DNA of 64,000 nucleotides from an uncultured Bacteroidales bacterium (GTDB lineage Bacteria; Bacteroidota; Bacteroidia; Bacteroidales; F082): positions 205,561-269,560 of the forward strand of contig ONJF01000002.1 in assembly GCA_900318085.1 (NCBI GenBank), in the 5' to 3' direction. Shown here in pieces: positions 9,301 to 18,940 of this stretch. The notes beneath the pieces were generated by a model that saw only the letters and a list, made by a program, of their open reading frames with translations, did not search any database and had not been told where the DNA came from. The translations under genes and the position numbers were made by a program. Each line of letters starts with the position of its first letter. Within the stretch, counting starts at the first letter, position 1.

Positions 9301-9324
9301 ATGCACCAAACAAAGTAGTATTAC
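9301..9324 (+). repeat. 24-base motif, copy 2 (in receptor 5' leader)
   Basis: The same motif as 8061-8084 (ATGCACCAAA-nnn-AGTAGTATTAC). A partial third copy, ATGCACCATT, directly precedes it at about 9291-9300. Lying between the promoter and the start codon, it is placed as an RNA or operator site. Confidence 0.7.
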
Positions 9325-9339
9325 ATAAAATTACAAGGT

Positions 9340-12300
9340 ATGTTTAAAAATTTACTAATGACCCTTGCCATCGTCCTGGCCACCTGCACGATGACCATGG
9401 CCCAGTCGCAAGGAAGACTCAAAGGCAAGATTACCGATGAAACAGGAGAAGGCGTACCATTTGCTAACGTCATTGTTGAAAAAGGCGGATCGCAAGTGGC
9501 TGGCGGCTCCTCGGATTTTGACGGTAACTACGACATCAACCCGATTCCTCCGGGAACGTATGACCTCAAGGCGAGTTGTATCGGCTACAATGCGTTTGTT
9601 GTGAAAAACATCGTCATTCCGGCCAACAAGATCACCTTCTACCCCATCAAGATGACTAGCGGCGCAATCAAGATTGACGAAGTCGTGGTCATCGATTACG
9701 AAATCCCTCTGATCTCGGCGGATAACACGACACAAGGTGCTACCATCACTTCAGAAGAAATCGCAAAGTTGCCGGTCCGTTCGGCAGAAGGCGTCGCCGC
9801 TAGCGTCGGTGGTGTGTTCTCGCAAGACGGTGAAGTCGGCTCCATCCGTGGTTCTCGTGAAGGCGCCGTCTACTACATCGACGGTGTGAAGGTCATTGGT
9901 AGCTCAAGCGTGCCTCAAAGCGCCATCGACCAAGTGGACGTCATCTTGGGTGGTACTCCCGCTATGTACGGTGACGCCATGGGTGGTATCATCAACATGA
10001 CCACCAAGGGCCCCAGCCGTCAGTGGGGTGGTGGCATCGAAGCTGAGTATTCGATCGACGGCTACGGCCACGGTCGTCTCGGCGGTAGCCTCCAAGGACC
10101 GCTGTTGACGGTGAAGAGAACCAATGCCGAAGGTCAAGAAGAGAAAGACGCCCTCCTCGGCTTCTTCCTCGCTTTCGACCTCACGCGTAACAAGTACGGC
10201 TATTCTTCAGCCGTGGGTTATTGGCAAGCCAATGACGACTGGCTGCAGAAGATCACCGACCAGCCGCTGACCCTTTCGGGCCTTGGCACCGGTTCGAACC
10301 AAACTGCTGCCTACACGCGCAAGGACAACCTCCACGACACCAGATTCCTCAGCAACACGACCAACCAGAGCATCAACCTGACTGGTAAGATCGACGTGAA
10401 GACGGGTAAGAACACCAACCTCACCTTCGGTGGTTCGATGGTGCTGTCGGGTGGCCACTATGCCAACGGCAGAGGCCAGTATTTCTTCAACACCGACAAG
10501 AACTATTTAGACAAGTCAGGCACCTATCGTGGCTATGTCCGTTTCAGCCAACGTTTCCCCTCGGATCCTGAAAGCACCTCGTTGGTCTCCAATGTGTACT
10601 ACAGCTTCCAGGCTGACTATTCACGCTATACGAGCCAATCAGGCGACCCCGACTTGTGGGACAACATCTTCGCCTATGGCTATCTTGGTAAGTTCAAGAC
10701 CACCCGTGAGCCCAACTATTACTTCCTGCAAGGCAGTATCGACTCTGTGATGGTGGACGGCCAATACAGAACGCTCAGCAATGTTTGGGTGCTGAACAAC
10801 TACTACGACACCAATGTCGAGTTTACTCCGGCTGACTACAACCCCAACCTGGCCATCTATGCCAATAACTACTTCGACCTGTATAAGGATTATGGCGCTG
10901 AGGGCTACTACAACAACCTCTCCAACATCATCCTGAACAACGGTCTGATCAACGGCATGTCGCCGAGCCGCGTCTATGGCATGTTCGCTGTTCCTGGCAC
11001 CATCCAGACCTCATACGACAAGGTTGTCAATGACCAGATTGCTGTCAATGTCAACGGTTCGTTGACCCTCGGACGTGGCGACAACTCGCACGATATCAAG
11101 TTGGGCTTCCAGTATGAGCAGCAAAACAACTCGCGTATGTTGTACAACAATAACTCGTATAACTACAACTACTGGACCCTGATGCGCGACTATGTCAACT
11201 ACCACATCAGAGAGCTCGACCTCAACAATCCTTATGCCACAAGTTATGATGGCTTTGCCGATACGGTCATGTACCACAGATTGTACGACAAGGACATGCA
11301 ATATACCTTCGATGCCCGCCTGCGTAAGGCCATGGGCCTGCCCGTGGATGGCAAGGAGTGGATCCTCATCGATACCTACGACTTCAACAACAATACGGTC
11401 AGTTACTATGACGAGGCTGGCAAGCTTCACGAGAACGCTAAAGTGGATGGCGGTCTCGACATGAGCATGTTTGGCGCTGATGAACTCACACGTAATGGTA
11501 ACTTCTCGGTTTACTACTATGGCTATACATACGACGGCCACAAGAAGTACGGTCTCACCGAGCGTCCTTCACTCACCAACTTCTTCAACGATACTGACGA
11601 TGAAGGCATCTTCACCCGCCCGATTGGTGCCCAACAGCCCATCTACATGGCCGGTTACATCCAAGACAAGTTCGCCTTCAAAGACCTGATCTTCAACATC
11701 GGTGTTCGTGTCGACCGTTTCGATGCCAACCAAGACGTGCTGAAAGATCCTTATATCCTCTATGACTACTATACCGTGGGCGACTTGAGAGCCGGCCGCA
11801 TCCATCTCGACGATCAGTCCACTGTTGACATCCCGGACAACATCGGTGACGACTACGCCATCTATGTCAACAAACTGGCTGAGAAGACCGCCGTTGTCGG
11901 TTATCGTAATGGTAACACCTGGTTCAACGAAGTCGGTGCTGAAATCAGCGACCCGAACGTCCTCGACATGGGTACCGGCGTTTCGCCTTGGATTAAGGAC
12001 CAATATATCGATATGGACAAGCGTAACGTCGACATCAACTCCTTCAAGGACTACGATCCCGCTTGGAGCGTCATGCCTCGTATCGCTTTCTCGTTCCCGA
12101 TTTCCGACGAAGCCTTGTTCTTCGCTCACTACGATGTGCTGACCCAGCGTCCTTCCAGTGCCTTCTACTGCAGCCCGCTGTACTACTATCGCTTCAATGA
12201 ACTTTCCGACGATATCGCCAACCCGAACTTGAAGCCTGCTCAGACCATTGAGTACGAACTCGGTTTCACACAGAAGGTGACCAACACCTCTTCGCTGACC

Positions 12301-13143
12301 ATTTCGGGTTACTACCACGAACTGCGTAACATGATTCAGATGTACCGTTTCAACGGTGCTTTCCCGAAGGCTTACAACTCCTTCAGCAACCTCGACTTTG
12401 GTACTGTCAAGGGTTTGACCGCCAGCTTCGATATGCGTCGTACCAAGAACGCTCGTATCCGTGCTAGCTACACCCTTCAATATGCTGACATGACCGGTTC
12501 ATCGACCTCCACGGCTTCTGCTCTGATTGCCGCTGGTGTTCCTAACCTGAGGTCCACCTTCCCGACCAACGCCGACCGTCGTCACGCTTTCAACCTGACC
12601 CTTGACTATCGTTTTGCTGATGGCAAGAACTATGATGGTCCTGTCATCCACCGCAAGAATGGTAAGGATGTCCAAGTGTTGTCGAACACTGGTTTCGCTC
12701 TGACGGTTAACGGTGGTTCGGGTACTCCCTTCACCGCTTCTCGTACGGTCAGCTCCCCGATTTCGGGCGGCAACAACCTGTTGCAAGGTACCTACAACGG
12801 TTCTCGTATCCCCGCTTCGTTCCGTTTCGACCTCCGTGTCGACAAGGACTTCAACTTCATGATGGGTGCTAACGAGGCTGAAGGCAAGAAGGGCCGTGCA
12901 GCTTTCGTGAACGTCTACCTGCAAGTGCTGAACCTACTCAACTCGAAGAACATCGTTGGCGTGTACAATGCCACGGGTAACCCCGACGACGACGGTTATC
13001 TGTCGGCTCCCGAATGGCAGCGTGAAATCAACAGCCAGATTGACCCGCAGGCCTTCATCCAGATGTACTCCTTGTATGTCAACGCTGGAGGTAATTACTC
13101 GATGCCTCGCCACATCAGAGTCGGTTTGAGCTTCAACTTCTAA
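9340..13143 (+). CDS. TonB-dependent outer membrane receptor
   Basis: A 1,267-residue outer membrane protein. It has a signal peptide (~1-21, ending TMAQ), a carboxypeptidase-regulatory-like beta domain (~26-113, GRLKGKITDETGEGVPFANV), a TonB plug domain (~130-225, VGSIRGSREGAVYYIDGVKV and GTPAMYGDAMGGIINMTTK), then a very long beta-barrel ending in the typical terminal Phe (RVGLSFNF). These receptors import large solutes using TonB energy. There is no SusD partner, so this is not a classical Sus pair. The gene is followed after 37 bases by a giant T9SS cargo and then by a PorV-family gene, all on one strand without terminators. Such neighbours suggest the receptor works with the secreted protein, perhaps as an outer membrane complex. 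The substrate is unknown. Confidence 0.93.
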   Translation: MFKNLLMTLAIVLATCTMTMAQSQGRLKGKITDETGEGVPFANVIVEKGGSQVAGGSSDFDGNYDINPIPPGTYDLKASCIGYNAFVVKNIVIPANKITFYPIKMTSGAIKIDEVVVIDYEIPLISADNTTQGATITSEEIAKLPVRSAEGVAASVGGVFSQDGEVGSIRGSREGAVYYIDGVKVIGSSSVPQSAIDQVDVILGGTPAMYGDAMGGIINMTTKGPSRQWGGGIEAEYSIDGYGHGRLGGSLQGPLLTVKRTNAEGQEEKDALLGFFLAFDLTRNKYGYSSAVGYWQANDDWLQKITDQPLTLSGLGTGSNQTAAYTRKDNLHDTRFLSNTTNQSINLTGKIDVKTGKNTNLTFGGSMVLSGGHYANGRGQYFFNTDKNYLDKSGTYRGYVRFSQRFPSDPESTSLVSNVYYSFQADYSRYTSQSGDPDLWDNIFAYGYLGKFKTTREPNYYFLQGSIDSVMVDGQYRTLSNVWVLNNYYDTNVEFTPADYNPNLAIYANNYFDLYKDYGAEGYYNNLSNIILNNGLINGMSPSRVYGMFAVPGTIQTSYDKVVNDQIAVNVNGSLTLGRGDNSHDIKLGFQYEQQNNSRMLYNNNSYNYNYWTLMRDYVNYHIRELDLNNPYATSYDGFADTVMYHRLYDKDMQYTFDARLRKAMGLPVDGKEWILIDTYDFNNNTVSYYDEAGKLHENAKVDGGLDMSMFGADELTRNGNFSVYYYGYTYDGHKKYGLTERPSLTNFFNDTDDEGIFTRPIGAQQPIYMAGYIQDKFAFKDLIFNIGVRVDRFDANQDVLKDPYILYDYYTVGDLRAGRIHLDDQSTVDIPDNIGDDYAIYVNKLAEKTAVVGYRNGNTWFNEVGAEISDPNVLDMGTGVSPWIKDQYIDMDKRNVDINSFKDYDPAWSVMPRIAFSFPISDEALFFAHYDVLTQRPSSAFYCSPLYYYRFNELSDDIANPNLKPAQTIEYELGFTQKVTNTSSLTISGYYHELRNMIQMYRFNGAFPKAYNSFSNLDFGTVKGLTASFDMRRTKNARIRASYTLQYADMTGSSTSTASALIAAGVPNLRSTFPTNADRRHAFNLTLDYRFADGKNYDGPVIHRKNGKDVQVLSNTGFALTVNGGSGTPFTASRTVSSPISGGNNLLQGTYNGSRIPASFRFDLRVDKDFNFMMGANEAEGKKGRAAFVNVYLQVLNLLNSKNIVGVYNATGNPDDDGYLSAPEWQREINSQIDPQAFIQMYSLYVNAGGNYSMPRHIRVGLSFNF

Positions 13144-13180
13144 AATGCGAGACTATTCATAACGATAAATTATAAGTATT

Positions 13181-16100
13181 ATGAAGAATATATTTCGAAT
13201 TTTGCTTGCGGCGCTGATTATGGTTGGCGCTGTGATTCCCGGAAAGGCTGAAATGTACAAGTATGAGCAGCAGGGCAAAGGCCAGCGCGCTCAAACCGCA
13301 GCCGGATGTACGCCTTCGTCATCGTTCGAATGGCTTGACATCAACAACGTTAGAACGCGTATCAACTCTGGTGGTGACATGTGGTGGGACCTCCCTGCAG
13401 GTACCGGTTCCAAGTACTTCATCCCTGCCAACGGCTCTGCCACGTCCCTGTTCGCCGGTTCTCTGTGGATCGCCGGTGTCGACGTCAATAACCAGTTGAA
13501 GTGCGCCGCCCTGCGTTTCCGTCAGGTCGGTAACGACTACTACACTGGCCCTCTGACTGTCGACGGCATGGCCTCCATCACGCCTGAGACCTGTGCCCGT
13601 TGGGACAAGATCTTCAAGATCACCCGTGCCGAAGTGGACCAGTTCCTTATGGACTACCAAAACGGCAACACGTCCGACATCCCGTCGATCATCAAGAATT
13701 GGCCTGCCACGCGTGCCGCTGAAGACCCAGATGGCATCGCCTACTACCTGGCTCCTTTCTATGATGCAGACGGCGACGGTGAGTATGTCCCTGAAAATGG
13801 TGACTATCCTTACTACGACATCTCCAACGAACTCTGCCACACCAAGATTCCGACCATGGAAGAGGAAGTCTATGGCACCATGCACGGCTCCATCCTTGCC
13901 GACCAGGTGCTGAAAGGCGACCAGACCCTGTGGTGGATCTTCAACGATAAAGGTGCTTCGCACACTGAATCAGGTGGTCAAGCCATCGGTATCGAAGTCC
14001 GTGCCCAAGCTTTCGCTTTTGCCACGAACGACGAAATCAACAACATGACTTTCTATAGCTATGAAATCATCAACCGTTCGACCTACACCTTGACGGGTAC
14101 CTACTTCTCGCCTTGGACCGACGTCGACCTCGGCTACGGCTGGGATGACTATGTAGGTTGCGACGTTGCTCGTGGTCTCGGTTACGGCTACAATGGTTCG
14201 GCTGTCGACGGTAGCGGTGAACCCGAAGCCTATGGTGCACAACCTCCGGCGATCGGTATCGACTTCTTCCAAGGCCCTTACATGGATGCTGATGGAATCG
14301 ACAACCCTAAGTATACGTTTGAACAAGTTTTCGACCATGTTGACCCCGCTACGGGTGATAGTATTTTTGTCAATGACTCGACCACCGCTTTGCAAGTGGT
14401 TGACGAGAGCATCAATGGTGTGAACTTCGGTAACGGCATCATCGACGACGAACGTTTCGGTATGCGCCGTTTCGTGTATCACAACAACAGCTCGGCCGAT
14501 AACGGTGACCCGAGCACTGCTCCTCAATATTACAACTACCTGCGTGGTATTTGGAAGAACGGTGCCAAGATGCGCTACGGCGGCAATGCCTTCACCGGCA
14601 ACGATGTGGTGGGTCCTGAATGCGACTTCATGTTCCCTGGCGATTCTGACCCGTGGAACTGGGGTACCCAAGGCACTCCTCCCAATGGCGGCTACAATAC
14701 CGATGGTCTCTACTGGTCAGAAGAGCAGTGCCAAAATGCTCCTAACGACCGTCGTTTCATGCAGTCGGCAGGCCCCTTCACCCTGGAACCTGGTGCTGTT
14801 AACTACATCACCTTCGGTGTGCCGTGGGCACGTGCCACCTCTGGCGGCGCCTGGGCTTCCGTCGAATTGCTGCGTGTAGTCGACGACAAGTGCCAAGCTT
14901 TGTTCGACAACTGCTTCAAAGTCATCGACGGCCCCAACGCTCCTGACCTGACCATCCGCGAACTTGACCAAGAACTTATCATCTATCTGTCGAATACGGC
15001 TATCTCCAACAACTACAAGGAAGGTTATGTCGAAGTCGATCCCGAGATTCCGACTTCCATCGTTACTGCTGTTGAAGTCGTTTACGACTCGATTCACGCT
15101 ACCCTTGATAATGGTAACGATACCGTCTTCCTCGTTCCCGTCGCTAATCACTCTATCGAAATGGAATGCGACAGACAGTACCGTTTCGAAGGTTATAAGG
15201 TGTACCAGTTGGCCAACGGCGAAGTTGGTGCCGATGAGCTGAACAACACCGATAAGGCCCGTCTGGTGTTCCAGTGCGATATCCGCAACAATGTGGGTCG
15301 TATTATGAACTATGAGTTTGACGAGTCATTGCAAGCCAATGTGCCCAAGCTGAAGGTCAATGGCGGCGACGCCGGTGTCACCCACAGCTTCGTCATCACG
15401 GAAGACAAGTTTGCCCAGGGCGACAACCCGAACCTGGTCAATCACAAGACCTACTACTTCATGGCTGTAGCTTATGCCTACAACAACTACCTGCCCTATT
15501 CACAAGAGCCTGGCGTTGAAAACGGCCTCCTCGGTCAGAAGAAGCCCTACCTCGAAGGTAGAAAGAACATCCAAGTCTACTCTGCAGTGCCTCATAAGAC
15601 CATTAATGGTACGGTGCTGAACGCCACCTATGGTGACAAACCCGCCATCACCCGTTTGGTCGGTGTTGGCAACGGTGGCAACGAACTCGAACTCTCGCAA
15701 GAGACCATCGACGAAATCATGAGCAAGCCTTTGGCCAACGACTCGACCAACCGCTTCGGTAATCCTAACTACCCGATTGCCTACCACCCGACTTACGAGG
15801 CTGGCTATGGTCCTATCGACGTTAAGATTGTCGACCCGCTGAATGTCAAGTCGCACCGCTATGAGCTCTGGTTCGGAGACATGACCGAGGTATACACGCA
15901 GCGCATCACTGGCGATGCTGAGATCTTTGGCGATTCCGCTGCTCGCTTGGTGAACCGCTGGTATCTGAAGGATTTGGATGAGCCCGTAGAAGAAGGTGTC
16001 AATCCTATCGCAAGCGATACCACTACTATCTACACCAATGAGCAAATGTTTATCGACCGCGGTATCTCCATCAACGTGAGCCAGACCTATGACATTGGTC

Positions 16101-17698
16101 GAGTGAAGATTGGTTACTACTTTGAGGATGTCGATCCCGAAGGCATCGGTCCCGAAGACTATCACGACTACGCTGCTGTGATTGCCCCCAACAACGGTGT
16201 GATTACTTCCTCTATCGAGTTTGACGATCCCACTCAAGTGTGGCTCGACGGTATCAAGGACGTCGATGTTCCTGAATCCTTCTTGAACTGGATCCGTTCT
16301 GGTACGTATGTCGATATGGACAACGCTTCTAACAATGACTACGCCATGTCGTCGAAGAAGACAAGCAAGGGCGATAGCAAACCTTGGGACCCGACGGAGA
16401 ACTTTGAGAAGATCGCCGGTCGTACTTGGGCTCCCGCTCTGCTGACCACCTTCTCAAGCCAAGGTGATGACGGTAGGAACCCCGGTCCTTTGTACTCGGC
16501 TAACTCGCGCTTTGACGATGTCTTCAAGTGCACTTCCAGCCTCGACATCGTGCTGACTGCCGATAAGTCGAAGTGGAGCCGCTGCCCGGTCATCGAGATG
16601 GGTATGGACAAGAACCTGAACGAAGGTGGTGCCGACCGCTTCTTCCTGCGTAGACACGCTTCCGTCAACCAAGATGGTAAGACCTGCGCTCAACTTGGTG
16701 TTCAACCCAACCCGAACGACCCGAACAACCCGGCCTTCATCGGTGAAAATGGTATGGGATGGTTCCCCGGCTATGTCATCGACGTGGAAACTGGCGTCCG
16801 CATGAATGTGGCCTTCGGTGAGGACTCTTATCTCGCCGACATGAACGGCCGCGACATGATCTTCAATCCTGCCAAGGTGCAGAAAGTTACGGCTGAGGAC
16901 AACACAGGTATGCTCCAGACGAAAGATCCTGCCATCTTCCGTGGCGCCGACGGCGAACCCGTCTTCGGTGGCAAGCACTTCGTCTACATCTGGCGTATGG
17001 ACTCCATCGTGATGCCTAACTCCTCACCTTGGAAGCAAGTCAAGAACTACGGTTACGACGGTGGTCAGTTGCTGTACAACACCATGCACTTCATTGAACA
17101 AATGACCAACTCTGGTGCTGCCAGGACCATGAACGCCAACTTCTACCAGCTGGTTGAATGGATTGGCATGCCGATGGGTATCGAAGGCATGGAGTGGTTG
17201 CCTGAAGGTAACGCCTGCCGCATCCGTATCCGTCTTGCCAAACCTTACGGTCCTGGCTATGGCTATGAATTGCAGACCGCCAACAACGACCTGATGATTA
17301 ACAACCTGAATCCGAAGTACTCCTTCACAATCGAAGGCTGGGATCCGACCCTCAACGATCCTGAAAAGACTAACGAAGACCTTAACCTCATCACGGTGGT
17401 GCCTAATCCCTACTATGCTTACGATGCATATGAAGGCAATGCACTGACCAACAAGGTGAAGATCACCAACCTGCCCAACAAGTGCGTGGTGTCCATCTTT
17501 ACGATGAGCGGTACCAAGGTGCGTCAGTTCCGCAAGGACAACGAAAGTCCGAGCATCGATTGGGACCTCACCAACTTCGCCAATACGCCCGTGGCCAGCG
17601 GCTTCTACCTGATCCATGTCAAGGATCTGACCAGTGGCGGCGAGCGCGTCATCAAGTTCTTCGGCGCTATGCGTCAAGTTGACCTGAACACATTCTAA
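13181..17698 (+). CDS. large T9SS-secreted surface protein (1,505 aa)
   Basis: A secreted protein with a signal peptide (~1-23, ending GKAE). The N-terminal signature NNVRTRINSGGDMWWDLP and LFAGSLWIAGVD recurs in large Bacteroidota T9SS cargos of unknown function. A likely calcium-binding loop is YDADGDGEYVPENGDYPYY. The C-terminal ~100 residues (VVPNPYYAYD, then VSIFTMSGTKVRQF, then ASGFYLIHVKDL) form an Ig-like sorting domain with a FlgD-Ig flavour. The extreme end, FFGAMRQVDLNTF, extends beyond the usual Lys-rich finish of type A sorting domains. The gene sits between a TonB receptor and a PorV-like gene, 37 and 36 bases away, in one operon, which suggests all three act together at the surface. 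Enzymatic activity is not evident. Confidence 0.85.
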   Translation: MKNIFRILLAALIMVGAVIPGKAEMYKYEQQGKGQRAQTAAGCTPSSSFEWLDINNVRTRINSGGDMWWDLPAGTGSKYFIPANGSATSLFAGSLWIAGVDVNNQLKCAALRFRQVGNDYYTGPLTVDGMASITPETCARWDKIFKITRAEVDQFLMDYQNGNTSDIPSIIKNWPATRAAEDPDGIAYYLAPFYDADGDGEYVPENGDYPYYDISNELCHTKIPTMEEEVYGTMHGSILADQVLKGDQTLWWIFNDKGASHTESGGQAIGIEVRAQAFAFATNDEINNMTFYSYEIINRSTYTLTGTYFSPWTDVDLGYGWDDYVGCDVARGLGYGYNGSAVDGSGEPEAYGAQPPAIGIDFFQGPYMDADGIDNPKYTFEQVFDHVDPATGDSIFVNDSTTALQVVDESINGVNFGNGIIDDERFGMRRFVYHNNSSADNGDPSTAPQYYNYLRGIWKNGAKMRYGGNAFTGNDVVGPECDFMFPGDSDPWNWGTQGTPPNGGYNTDGLYWSEEQCQNAPNDRRFMQSAGPFTLEPGAVNYITFGVPWARATSGGAWASVELLRVVDDKCQALFDNCFKVIDGPNAPDLTIRELDQELIIYLSNTAISNNYKEGYVEVDPEIPTSIVTAVEVVYDSIHATLDNGNDTVFLVPVANHSIEMECDRQYRFEGYKVYQLANGEVGADELNNTDKARLVFQCDIRNNVGRIMNYEFDESLQANVPKLKVNGGDAGVTHSFVITEDKFAQGDNPNLVNHKTYYFMAVAYAYNNYLPYSQEPGVENGLLGQKKPYLEGRKNIQVYSAVPHKTINGTVLNATYGDKPAITRLVGVGNGGNELELSQETIDEIMSKPLANDSTNRFGNPNYPIAYHPTYEAGYGPIDVKIVDPLNVKSHRYELWFGDMTEVYTQRITGDAEIFGDSAARLVNRWYLKDLDEPVEEGVNPIASDTTTIYTNEQMFIDRGISINVSQTYDIGRVKIGYYFEDVDPEGIGPEDYHDYAAVIAPNNGVITSSIEFDDPTQVWLDGIKDVDVPESFLNWIRSGTYVDMDNASNNDYAMSSKKTSKGDSKPWDPTENFEKIAGRTWAPALLTTFSSQGDDGRNPGPLYSANSRFDDVFKCTSSLDIVLTADKSKWSRCPVIEMGMDKNLNEGGADRFFLRRHASVNQDGKTCAQLGVQPNPNDPNNPAFIGENGMGWFPGYVIDVETGVRMNVAFGEDSYLADMNGRDMIFNPAKVQKVTAEDNTGMLQTKDPAIFRGADGEPVFGGKHFVYIWRMDSIVMPNSSPWKQVKNYGYDGGQLLYNTMHFIEQMTNSGAARTMNANFYQLVEWIGMPMGIEGMEWLPEGNACRIRIRLAKPYGPGYGYELQTANNDLMINNLNPKYSFTIEGWDPTLNDPEKTNEDLNLITVVPNPYYAYDAYEGNALTNKVKITNLPNKCVVSIFTMSGTKVRQFRKDNESPSIDWDLTNFANTPVASGFYLIHVKDLTSGGERVIKFFGAMRQVDLNTF

Positions 17699-17734
17699 AC
17701 AAATGTAATTGCTAACCGTAAATAATTTATCATC

Positions 17735-18823
17735 ATGAAGAAATCATTTAGATATATCGTATTGAGTTTCGTAATCCTTTTGGGATTAAGTACTCCTCAA
17801 GCATTTGCAGGTAATAAAGACCGTTCAGGCCAAGCTGGCGCAGCAGAATTGTTGATTAACCCTTGGGCTGCTTCGTCGGGCTGGGGCAACGCAGGTATGT
17901 CGTTTGTCCACGGCGTGGAAGCCATCTACGGTAACGTGGCAGGTATCTCATCCTGCAACACCCTCGACCTGAACTTCACCCACACCAGCTGGCTGGTTGG
18001 TGTGGGCAACGACACGCGCATCTCGTCGTTCGGCCTCTTGGCCCGCGTCGGTGAATCGAGCGTGTTGGGTCTGTCAATCATGTCGTTTAGCATCGGTGAG
18101 ATTCCGATTACCACGGTCCAGAACCCTGATCCGGGTACCCTCGGCACCTACAAACCCAACCTGATGAACATCAACCTGTCGTTTGCCAAGGCTTTCTCCA
18201 ACAGCATTAGCGGCGGTTTCAACCTGAAGATCATCAGCGAGTCCATCAAGGATATGGGTGGTGTTGGTGTGGCCTTGGACGCTGGTATCCAGTACGTCAC
18301 TGGTCCTTATGACAACGTTCACTTCGGCATCACGCTGAAGAACATTGGACCCACCATGAAGTTCTCGGGTGACGGTATCTCGCTCCGCGTGTTCATGGAC
18401 AATAGCAGTAACCAGCAGTTCACGATGGTGCAGCGCGTCGACGACTTCGAGTTGCCCACGCAGTTGAGCATCGCCGCCGGCTATGACTTCATCCTTGGTG
18501 AGACCAGCCGTCTGACTGTTGCCGGTAACTTCTGCTCCAACTCCTTCACCAACGACCAGTTCACCTTAGGCATGGAATATGGCTTTAAGGATCTGTTCAT
18601 GGTCCGTGCCGGTTACACCTACGAGAACGGCATTTGGTCGAAGGGTGGCTTCCAAGACAACGATGGCTGCATGAACATCAACCGTGGCCTCAGCGCCGGT
18701 GTGTCAGTGCAAGTTCCGTTGTCGAAGAAAGAAAACGGCCTGAAACTCGCTGTGGATTACTCCTACAGAGACACCTACGTCTTCAATGGAACTCACAGCG
18801 TTGGCGCCAGAATATTTTTCTAA
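17735..18823 (+). CDS. PorV/PorQ-family outer membrane protein
   Basis: A 362-residue FadL-like beta-barrel of the PorV/PorQ (UPF0164) family. It has a signal peptide (~1-25, ending AFAG), the family opening AGAAELLINPWAASSGWGNAGMSFVHG, a central NLKIISESI strand, and a C-terminal RIFF. PorV shuttles T9SS cargos from the SprA translocon to the attachment complex, and PorQ is a related component. This copy is the third gene of an operon with a TonB receptor and one giant cargo, so it may be a dedicated partner rather than the general PorV; that is inference. A terminator-like hairpin follows at 18879, beyond the greA promoter. Confidence 0.88.
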   Translation: MKKSFRYIVLSFVILLGLSTPQAFAGNKDRSGQAGAAELLINPWAASSGWGNAGMSFVHGVEAIYGNVAGISSCNTLDLNFTHTSWLVGVGNDTRISSFGLLARVGESSVLGLSIMSFSIGEIPITTVQNPDPGTLGTYKPNLMNINLSFAKAFSNSISGGFNLKIISESIKDMGGVGVALDAGIQYVTGPYDNVHFGITLKNIGPTMKFSGDGISLRVFMDNSSNQQFTMVQRVDDFELPTQLSIAAGYDFILGETSRLTVAGNFCSNSFTNDQFTLGMEYGFKDLFMVRAGYTYENGIWSKGGFQDNDGCMNINRGLSAGVSVQVPLSKKENGLKLAVDYSYRDTYVFNGTHSVGARIFF

Positions 18824-18851
18824 ATCTGACCTCGGATTAAGAAATTATTCG

Positions 18852-18859
18852 TATCTTTG
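18852..18859 (+). promoter_or_regulatory. -7 promoter box upstream of greA
   Basis: TATCTTTG fits TAnnTTTG. It lies 81 bases before the greA start and only about 20 bases before a terminator-like hairpin. Confidence 0.65.
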
Positions 18860-18878
18860 CAGTCGCAAACCAAAAGTA

Positions 18879-18908
18879 GACCCTTATTTCGGTAAGGGTC
18901 TCTTTTTT
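18879..18908 (+). terminator. terminator-like hairpin in the greA leader
   Basis: A short stem (GACCCTTA ... TAAGGGTC, 18879-18900) is followed by a T-rich run (TCTTTTTT). It could terminate the PorV operon, but it also lies downstream of the greA promoter box and would cut most greA transcripts to roughly 35-45 bases. Confidence 0.75.
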
Positions 18909-18940
18909 GCAACCTGTTTAGAAATCAAATAACAAGAATT

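Larger units (their letters stand above)
9045..9339. other. long leader region of the receptor operon
   Basis: 295 AT-rich bases without a gene. It holds a small stem (ACTTAT ... ATAAGT, near 9070-9093), the -7 box at 9273-9280, and the 24-base motif in the 5' leader. Nothing else is recognised. Confidence 0.6.

Noticed and set aside
11569-12480. Minus-strand open frame (303 codons) in the first TonB receptor
   Set aside because: It is antisense to the receptor barrel and has no recognisable domain or promoter.
9340-13143. SusC of a SusC/SusD polysaccharide uptake pair
   Set aside because: No SusD-like lipoprotein lies next to it; its partners are a T9SS cargo and a PorV-like protein.
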